Translations under genes and position numbers: made by a program
The notes under the pieces: generated by a model
Database searches by the model: none
What the model was told of the DNA's origin: nothing
Seen by the model: the letters and a program-made list of their open reading frames with translations, nothing else
Shown: positions 1-4,423 of the stretch, piece after piece
How the letters are laid out: each line of letters opens with the position of its first letter
Numbering within the stretch: position 1 is the first letter of the stretch
Origin: an uncultured Clostridia bacterium
Lineage (GTDB): Bacteria > Bacillota_I > Bacilli_A > RF39 > UBA660
NCBI GenBank assembly: GCA_947304495.1
Contig: CAMZBG010000050.1
Location: forward strand, 1-5,606
Length of the DNA: 5,606 nt
Reading direction: 5' to 3'

Positions 1-2
1 AA

Positions 3-104
3 CCTAAATCAAATATGAGCGATATTGATTTATAGAATTTGCTAGATTTACCCCCTGTAAACCAGGAGGTACAAGCTGCAATCAAAGCAAAAAACAATAA
101 GTAA
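3..104 (+). pseudogene. Possible 3' end of an upstream gene, interrupted by an in-frame TAG
   Basis: The frame starting at base 3 reads PKSNMSDIDL, then a TAG stop at 33-35, then NLLDLPPVNQEVQAAI and a short Lys/Asn-rich tail ending in TAA at 102-104. The part after the TAG looks like real protein: an amphipathic, Ala-rich C-terminal helix in a stretch richer in G and C than its surroundings. A terminator hairpin follows 14 bases after the TAA, as expected for a gene end. The other two forward frames are blocked several times. I read it as a gene tail broken by a nonsense change (for example GAG, CAG or AAG to TAG). The alternatives are that the true gene ends at the TAG and the rest is chance, or a sequencing error. 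TAG is not likely to be recoded, since the DUF4256 gene in this window ends naturally at TAG. The family is not recognised. Confidence 0.4.
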
Positions 105-118
105 TTAAATAAATAAAA

Positions 119-140
119 CTAGAGAAATCTAGCCTTTTTT
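119..140 (+). terminator. Rho-independent terminator of the upstream gene
   Basis: A 5-bp stem CTAGA/TCTAG (119-123 with 128-132) closes a GAAA loop and is followed by CC and six T residues (135-140). It lies just after the TAA at 102-104. The stem is short, but the GNRA-type loop and the T tract make a terminator the natural reading. It separates the broken upstream gene from the lipoprotein unit. Confidence 0.6.
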
Positions 141-185
141 GTTCGGAATATGGTAATATTGCGAGCAAAATATTTTATAAAAGTG

Positions 186-194
186 TGATATAAT
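186..194 (+). promoter_or_regulatory. Extended -10 promoter of the lipoprotein gene
   Basis: TG at 186-187, one spacer base, then a perfect TATAAT at 189-194. No good -35 hexamer sits 16-18 bases upstream; the nearest TTG-like box, TTGCGA at 159-164, is 24 bases away. The TGn extension is known to compensate for a missing -35. Transcription would start near base 201, giving a very short leader that includes the AGAGGA ribosome binding site (204-209). Confidence 0.6.
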
Positions 195-215
195 ATTTTT
201 GAAAGAGGAATATCT

Positions 216-773
216 ATGAAAAAGAAAAAATTTTTGAGTTTAATGGTTATTGTAAGTTTATTTATAATTACAGGTTGCAGTAATAAAGAAAATTATATAA
301 CTGATTATGAACATTTATATGATACTGCAGTTCAATATATTATTGATAATGATACAAATCCAGAGAAGAATAACGATAGATATAAAATGTTTGTTGATTA
401 CAATGGTTTTGGTATAACAGAAGATGAAAATTATCGATATGTTTATATGTGGATAGCTGAAGAATCTTATTATATTGCAGATAATAAAATAATAAGTGGA
501 TCTGGTAGTTCAATGCCATATAAATTTACTTTTGAATTAAATGATAATAAAGTAATAAAAATTGAAACACCTAAAGATGGCAATGAATATACTTCTTCAA
601 TTAAAGAAATGTATCCTGATGATATAGAAAATAAAGCCATTAATTTTCAATGGAAAGATGATACATTAATAAAAGAAGTAAGAAACTATTATTCAGATTT
701 AAAAGACAAAAGTATTTATTATTATTCAGGAGATAAAAATAATAATGGTGAATATATTAAATTAGATAAATAA
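216..773 (+). CDS. Small lipoprotein of unknown function
   Basis: This 185-residue protein has a typical bacterial lipoprotein leader: KKKK at residues 2-5, a hydrophobic core at about 6-19, and the lipobox ITGC with Cys21 as the lipidated residue. It should be anchored on the outer face of the cell membrane. The mature part has no further membrane segment and is rich in Tyr, Asp, Asn and Lys. It looks like a small beta-rich soluble domain, with an aromatic patch YRYVYMWI at 73-80 and a conserved-looking stretch GSGSSMPYKFTFEL at 95-108. The start is set by AGAGGA (204-209), 6 bases before the ATG. The gene has its own promoter and stands alone between likely terminators. The pattern resembles uncharacterised lipoproteins of low-GC Gram-positive bacteria, but I cannot name a family or assign a function. 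Confidence 0.88.
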   Translation: MKKKKFLSLMVIVSLFIITGCSNKENYITDYEHLYDTAVQYIIDNDTNPEKNNDRYKMFVDYNGFGITEDENYRYVYMWIAEESYYIADNKIISGSGSSMPYKFTFELNDNKVIKIETPKDGNEYTSSIKEMYPDDIENKAINFQWKDDTLIKEVRNYYSDLKDKSIYYYSGDKNNNGEYIKLDK

Positions 774-795
774 GGTTCGGATTATTAAGATATAC

Positions 796-819
796 AGAAC
801 GGTGAGAATTCGTTCTTTT
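796..819 (+). terminator. Weak hairpin after the lipoprotein gene, possible terminator
   Basis: AGAACG (796-801) pairs with CGTTCT (811-816) across a 9-base loop and is followed by TTT (817-819), then ATG. It lies 22 bases past the lipoprotein stop, where a terminator is expected. The stem is only 6 bp and the T run is short, so termination may be partial. Confidence 0.4.
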
Positions 820-820
820 A

Positions 821-829
821 TGTTATAAT
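821..829 (+). promoter_or_regulatory. Extended -10 promoter element, upstream copy
   Basis: TG at 821-822, one base, then TATAAT at 824-829, with no recognisable -35. It directly follows the weak hairpin at 796-819. A transcript from here would start near 836 and run through AGGAG (837-841) towards the DUF4256 gene with a leader of about 85 bases. It is the first of two such elements ahead of that gene. Confidence 0.4.
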
Positions 830-875
830 TAATTATAGGAGTTATATTCCGACGAGTAAGAAAGATAGAAAAGCA

Positions 876-884
876 TGGTATAAT
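876..884 (+). promoter_or_regulatory. Extended -10 promoter of the DUF4256 gene
   Basis: TG at 876-877, one base, then TATAAT at 879-884, again without a clear -35 at the usual distance. The predicted start near 891 gives a leader of about 30 bases before the ATG at 922. This makes it the more likely main promoter of the downstream gene. Confidence 0.5.
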
Positions 885-911
885 ATTAAGTGAATAATAA
901 ATAGTTATTTT

Positions 912-917
912 GAGGTG
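912..917 (+). promoter_or_regulatory. Ribosome binding site that fixes the DUF4256 start at 922
   Basis: GAGGTG lies 4 bases before the ATG at 922. A TTG codon in the same frame at 910 would put the binding site inside the coding sequence and has no such site of its own, so the ATG is preferred. Confidence 0.75.
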
Positions 918-921
918 TAAA

Positions 922-1452
922 ATGAGTAATGAAGAATTAATATTAATTTTAGAAAAAAGATTTATCAAAAATGAAAATATGCATAAGGGAATTAATTGGA
1001 ACGATGTTTTAAAAAGACTAAATAATGAAGCATTATTTTCTATAAGGTATATGGAAGAAACTGGTGGAGAGCCTGATGTTATTATGTATGATAAAGAAAA
1101 TGATAAATATGTTTATTGTGATACTTCAATAGAATCTCCTATTGGAAGAAGAAGTTTTTGTTATGATATAGATGCTTTGAACAGTAGAAAAAGCAATAAA
1201 CCAAACTCGGACATTATAACAGAAGCAAATAATAATAAGGTAAAAGTATTGGATGAAGCAGAATATAAATATCTTCAATCACTTGGAGATTTTGATTTAA
1301 AATCTTCAAGCTGGATATTAACTCCAATGGAAATTAGAAAATTAGGTGGAGCATTATTTGGAGATAAAAAATATAATAGGACTTTTATATATCATAATGG
1401 TGCTGAATCATATTATTCAAATAGAGGATTTAGAGCATTACTAAAAATATAG
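922..1452 (+). CDS. DUF4256 domain-containing protein
   Basis: The 176-residue product matches my recollection of the DUF4256 family over its whole length. Landmarks are HKGINW at 21-26, METGGEPDV-like residues at 44-53, ESPIGRRSFCYD at 71-82, SRKSNKP at 88-94, SSSWILTPMEIRKLGGALF at 128-146, and a closing YHNGAESYYSNRGFR at 157-171. There is no signal peptide or membrane segment, so it should be cytosolic. The biochemical role of the family is not known to me. The dense charged and aromatic motifs (GGEPD, GRRSxCYD, HNGAESYY) suggest a binding or catalytic site, but that is inference. The start is the ATG after GAGGTG, not the TTG four codons upstream. The gene is complete and single, with its own promoter, and converges on the TetR gene. 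Nothing links it functionally to its neighbours. Confidence 0.9.
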   Translation: MSNEELILILEKRFIKNENMHKGINWNDVLKRLNNEALFSIRYMEETGGEPDVIMYDKENDKYVYCDTSIESPIGRRSFCYDIDALNSRKSNKPNSDIITEANNNKVKVLDEAEYKYLQSLGDFDLKSSSWILTPMEIRKLGGALFGDKKYNRTFIYHNGAESYYSNRGFRALLKI

Positions 1453-1578
1453 AACAATTTATAAGAAATAATCGCAATATTAAGATATTCCCGTACATTA
1501 ATTAGTAAATACATGTAATTTTAAACTTAATAGTGTTAGTATTGATGCAATAAAAAACTATAAAGTAAAAAATAAATA
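1453..1578. other. Intergenic spacer between convergent genes
   Basis: This is 126 bases of AT-rich sequence between the DUF4256 stop and the shared terminator. No promoter, ribosome binding site, convincing hairpin or small ORF with a start signal was seen. Confidence 0.5.
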
Positions 1579-1606
1579 AAAATCACAATAGATATATTGT
1601 GATTTT
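1579..1606. terminator. Bidirectional rho-independent terminator
   Basis: AAAATCACAATA (1579-1590) is perfectly complementary to TATTGTGATTTT (1595-1606) around a GATA loop, giving a 12-bp stem. T-rich sequence follows on both strands: TTTTATATTTT on the plus strand, and a U-rich run from the complement of the A-rich 1566-1582 on the minus strand. It lies between convergent genes and overlaps the TetR stop codon (complement of 1605-1607), so it should end both transcripts. Confidence 0.85.
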
Positions 1607-2171
1607 ATATTTTATCGGGAATTAATTTGTCAATATATGATAATAACTCTTCTTTATTATATTTTTCATTCCTTGTAATCCAAGCTATTCCAATATTTAT
1701 TAAGCCACCAGCATAAAACTTAACAATAATATCAAGTGGTAAACTTGAAACTATAATGCCATTATTATTTTTTAACCTATCTGATACATCCCTTTCAATA
1801 GCACCAATTAAAAAATCTATAAGTATTCCATTTCTATTATTTGAAAGAATAGCACTATATGTTTCTCTATTATCATCAATATGATCAATCAGAATATTTA
1901 ACATTTCCATAAGATATTCTTTTGAAAAAGTCATGTTCTCATTATCTTTTAATTCTTTTAATAATGCAAGTTTTTGTTCTTCAAATAATCCCATCAGTAA
2001 ATCATATTTATCTTCATAATGAGCATAAAATGTTGAACGATTTACAAGAGATTCTTCACAAATATCAGATATTTTAATCTTTTCAAAATTTTTGTTTTTC
2101 ATAAGTTTAAGTAATGAATCAAATAATACTTTTTTAGTTTTAATTACTCTTAAATCAGTTTTTTCTTGCAT
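1605..2171 (-). CDS. TetR/AcrR-family transcriptional regulator
   Basis: This 188-residue DNA-binding repressor has a helix-turn-helix at about residues 30-53. The stretch KIKISDICEESLVNRSTFYA, then HYEDKYDLL, is the classic TetR recognition-helix signature. The C-terminal ligand-binding and dimer half is helical and ends with KFYAGGLINIGIAWI at 151-165. That pattern resembles the TetR_C_8-type C-terminal domain of low-GC Gram-positive regulators. Length is normal for the family. The start ATG (complement of 2169-2171) is preceded by AAGAGGAA (complement of 2177-2184) at good spacing. The gene has a near-consensus promoter and is divergent from the MMPL transporter operon. That arrangement usually means it represses the operon and itself and is released by a small molecule related to the transported substrate. 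The ligand cannot be read from the sequence. Confidence 0.93.
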   Translation of the reverse strand: MQEKTDLRVIKTKKVLFDSLLKLMKNKNFEKIKISDICEESLVNRSTFYAHYEDKYDLLMGLFEEQKLALLKELKDNENMTFSKEYLMEMLNILIDHIDDNRETYSAILSNNRNGILIDFLIGAIERDVSDRLKNNNGIIVSSLPLDIIVKFYAGGLINIGIAWITRNEKYNKEELLSYIDKLIPDKI

Positions 2172-2194
2172 ATATATTCCTCTTTTCGAAACAA

Positions 2195-2223
2195 ATTATA
2201 ATGTTAATAGCAACAAAAGTCAA
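2195..2223 (-). promoter_or_regulatory. Near-consensus promoter of the TetR gene
   Basis: On the minus strand TTGACT (complement of 2218-2223) is followed by exactly 17 bases and a perfect TATAAT (complement of 2195-2200). Transcription should start near 2188, a leader of roughly 16 bases. This is the only promoter in the window with both a strong -35 and -10. A strong promoter on a TetR gene usually implies autorepression. Confidence 0.85.
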
Positions 2224-2227
2224 ATAA

Positions 2228-2242
2228 CATACAAAAAGTATG
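2228..2242. promoter_or_regulatory. Candidate TetR operator palindrome
   Basis: CATAC-AAAAA-GTATG is a perfect 5-bp inverted repeat with a 5-base centre, a size suited to a TetR dimer. It sits 4 bases upstream of the TetR -35 box. On the plus strand its right arm overlaps TATGAT (2239-2244), a 5-of-6 match to a -10 hexamer that could serve the transporter operon. Binding here could therefore control both directions. Assignment is by position and symmetry only. Confidence 0.45.
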
Positions 2243-2283
2243 ATAAATATACATATATATCTGAAAAAATGTTGGATAACCAT

Positions 2284-2319
2284 CACATATTCACTAATGA
2301 TGTGGTAATTAATAATGTG
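2284..2319. promoter_or_regulatory. ATGTG half-site cluster before the transporter operon
   Basis: CACAT (2284-2288) is inverted relative to ATGTG at 2300-2304, and with the inner ATT/AAT the arms extend to 8 bp with one bulged G. AATGATGTG (2296-2304) is then repeated as AATAATGTG (2311-2319), 8 of 9 identical and 15 bases apart. AATAAT at 2311-2316 is a 5-of-6 match to a -10 box, although no good -35 accompanies it. It may be a second regulator site or a weak promoter. Confidence 0.3.
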
Positions 2320-2339
2320 AAGTAATAGAATGTATTGAC

Positions 2340-2346
2340 GAGGTGG
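2340..2346 (+). promoter_or_regulatory. Strong ribosome binding site of the MMPL gene
   Basis: GAGGTGG lies 4 bases before the ATG at 2351 and fixes this start, which also places the first membrane segment at the very N terminus as expected for the family. The TTGACG at 2335-2340 overlaps it and is not a usable -35. Confidence 0.75.
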
Positions 2347-2350
2347 GAAG

Positions 2351-4423
2351 ATGCAGAAGTTTTCAAATTTTGTAGTAAAAAACAAAGTAATAATTTTATT
2401 TATAAGTTTACTAATGTTGATTCCATCAATAATTGGTTATGTTGGAACCAAAACAAATTATGATATTTTAGTTTATTTACCAAGTGATATAGAAACATTA
2501 AAAGGTCAAAATATATTAAAAGATGATTTCAATATGGGTGCTTTTTCAGTTTCTTTAGTAGATAACGACATAAGTTCTAAAGATTTAATACAACTAGAAA
2601 ATAAGATTAGGAATATAGAATGTGTTACTAATGTTGTTAGTATTACTGATATTACAGGAACGACCATTCCTTTAGAGATGATTCCTAAAAAAATATTAGA
2701 TCATGTATCTAGTGATGACTCAAAACTATTGCTCATTACGTTTAAAACAGGAACAAGTGATGAAGAAACAACTGATGCAATAAAGACAATTGAAGAATTG
2801 TCTAATAAAATAAAAGTTGGTGGCATGAGCGCTATGGCTTTAGATATGCGAAAACTGGTTGAGAGTCAAACTTTTGCATATGTTGCAGTAGCAGTAGTAT
2901 TTTGCTTAATAGTATTAATGATATCTTTAGATTCATATATTGTCCCATTATTACTTTTAGGAAATATTGGTATATCAATAATATTTAATATGGGTACTAA
3001 TATTATGTTTGGAGGAATATCATATATTACAAAAGCGATAGCAGCAGTTTTACAATTAGGAGTAACAACAGATTTTTCTATATTCTTATATCATAAGTAT
3101 GAGGCAGCAAAGAATAATAGAAAAACGAATGATGAAGCTATGAGTAAAGCAATAAGTGAGACAATGGTTTCAGTTATTGGATCATCACTTACAACTATAG
3201 CAGGATTTTTAGCACTATGTACAATGAAATTTGGTTTAGGTAAAGACATAGGATTAGTAATGGCAAAAGGCGTTGTTTTTGGAGTACTTACAGTATTAAC
3301 AGTATATCCTTCGTTATTACTAATATTTGATAAGTTAATTCAAAAAACTAAACACAAACCATTAATACCAGAGTTTAAATTTGTAAAACCCATTGTTATG
3401 AAATGCTATAAATGGATATTTATTGTGTTTTTAATTTTGTTATTACCCGCTTATCTATCCCAAAAAAATACAGAAATATACTATAAATTAGATACATCTA
3501 TACCAGATGATTATAACTATTCCATTGTTAGTAAAAAACTAAAGGAAGAATATGGACTTATATCACAATCAATGATCCTAGTAGATTCTACTATAAATAA
3601 TAATAGTTTTAGTAAAATGATTGATGACGTTGAAAAAATAGATGGAATTGATAGTGTTATTTCCATCAATATGTTTAATAAATATGGTATATCAAGTGAC
3701 ATACTACCATCAAAAATACAAAATATGTTAGAAACTGATAAATATGAATTAATTCTTGTTAATTCTAAATATGAAATAGCAACGGACGAATTAAACGAAC
3801 AAATTACTAAATTAAATAAAGTTATTAAGAAATATGACAATAAAGCAATTCTAGCAGGGGAAGGCCCTTTAATGAATGATTTAGTAGAAATAACAGCTGT
3901 TGATTTTAGAAATGTTAATTATGTTTCTATAGGTGTTATTTTTATAATAATGTTCTTTGTATTAAGATCATTCTCTCTACCAATTCTTCTTGTATTATCT
4001 ATAGAATTCGCAATATTTATTAATATGGGAGTTCCATATTGGCGAGGAACAAGCATGCCATTCGTTTCTTCAATTGTAATAGGAACTATTCAACTTGGAG
4101 CAACGATTGATTATGCAATACTTTTAACAACGAAATACTTAGAAGAAAGAAAAAAAGGAAAAGATAAGAAAGAAGCCATCGGTGAATCACTTACATCGTC
4201 AGTCTCTTCTATATTTGTTAGTGCGATGTGCTTTTTTGCAGCAACATTTGCCGTATTTGCTATTTCTAAAATAGATATGATTAGCTCTCTATGTTTGTTA
4301 ATGTCAAGAGGGGCTATTATAAGCATGTTAGTAGTTATGTTTGTAGTTCCTAGTGTATTATTAATGTTTGATAAATTAATAATAAAAACAACATTAGGAT
4401 TTAAGAAAGGGAAGAAAATATGA
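2351..4423 (+). CDS. MMPL-family (RND superfamily) membrane transporter
   Basis: This 690-residue integral membrane protein has the two-fold RND/MMPL plan. TM1 is at about 12-32, followed by an external porter loop at 33-172 and TM2-TM6 at 174-328. TM7 is at about 352-370, then a second loop at 372-522 and TM8-TM12 at 524-673. That makes 12 segments in total, at the short end of the family. Proton-relay type motifs sit in TM4 (QLGVTTDFSIFL, Asp241) and at the same place in TM10 (QLGATIDYAILL, Asp587). TM4 has Phe242 where TM10 has Tyr588. It should export, or move within the membrane, a hydrophobic substrate using the proton gradient; the substrate is unknown. The gene is divergent from a TetR regulator, and its TGA overlaps the start of the next gene (ATGA), so the two are one operon. 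Confidence 0.93.
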   Translation: MQKFSNFVVKNKVIILFISLLMLIPSIIGYVGTKTNYDILVYLPSDIETLKGQNILKDDFNMGAFSVSLVDNDISSKDLIQLENKIRNIECVTNVVSITDITGTTIPLEMIPKKILDHVSSDDSKLLLITFKTGTSDEETTDAIKTIEELSNKIKVGGMSAMALDMRKLVESQTFAYVAVAVVFCLIVLMISLDSYIVPLLLLGNIGISIIFNMGTNIMFGGISYITKAIAAVLQLGVTTDFSIFLYHKYEAAKNNRKTNDEAMSKAISETMVSVIGSSLTTIAGFLALCTMKFGLGKDIGLVMAKGVVFGVLTVLTVYPSLLLIFDKLIQKTKHKPLIPEFKFVKPIVMKCYKWIFIVFLILLLPAYLSQKNTEIYYKLDTSIPDDYNYSIVSKKLKEEYGLISQSMILVDSTINNNSFSKMIDDVEKIDGIDSVISINMFNKYGISSDILPSKIQNMLETDKYELILVNSKYEIATDELNEQITKLNKVIKKYDNKAILAGEGPLMNDLVEITAVDFRNVNYVSIGVIFIIMFFVLRSFSLPILLVLSIEFAIFINMGVPYWRGTSMPFVSSIVIGTIQLGATIDYAILLTTKYLEERKKGKDKKEAIGESLTSSVSSIFVSAMCFFAATFAVFAISKIDMISSLCLLMSRGAIISMLVVMFVVPSVLLMFDKLIIKTTLGFKKGKKI

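Noticed and set aside
33..35. Alternative genetic code in which TAG is sense
   Set aside because: The DUF4256 gene ends at a TAG exactly where its family is expected to end, so TAG acts as a stop here.
910..921. TTG start four codons upstream for the DUF4256 protein
   Set aside because: The GAGGTG at 912-917 would then lie inside the coding sequence. The ATG at 922 is correctly spaced from it.
762..968. Minus-strand 68-codon open frame
   Set aside because: It overlaps the start of the DUF4256 gene and the promoter region, has no good ribosome binding site, and is an Ile/Leu-rich translation of AT-rich antisense sequence.
2092..2325. Plus-strand 77-codon open frame across the TetR start and control region
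   Set aside because: It is antisense to the TetR N terminus and covers its promoter, with no start signal and no protein-like pattern.
2335..2340. TTGACG as a -35 box of the transporter operon
   Set aside because: It overlaps the ribosome binding site, so any transcript from it would start inside the gene.
2155..2385. Minus-strand 76-codon open frame across the control region
   Set aside because: It overlaps both divergent gene starts and all regulatory elements. Its sequence is low-complexity hydrophobic.
3517..3840. Minus-strand 107-codon open frame inside the transporter gene
   Set aside because: It is the shadow of the well-supported MMPL coding sequence (second external loop) and has no regulatory signals.
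4111..4326. Minus-strand 71-codon open frame inside the transporter gene
   Set aside because: It is antisense to TM10-TM12 of the transporter and is a shadow frame.
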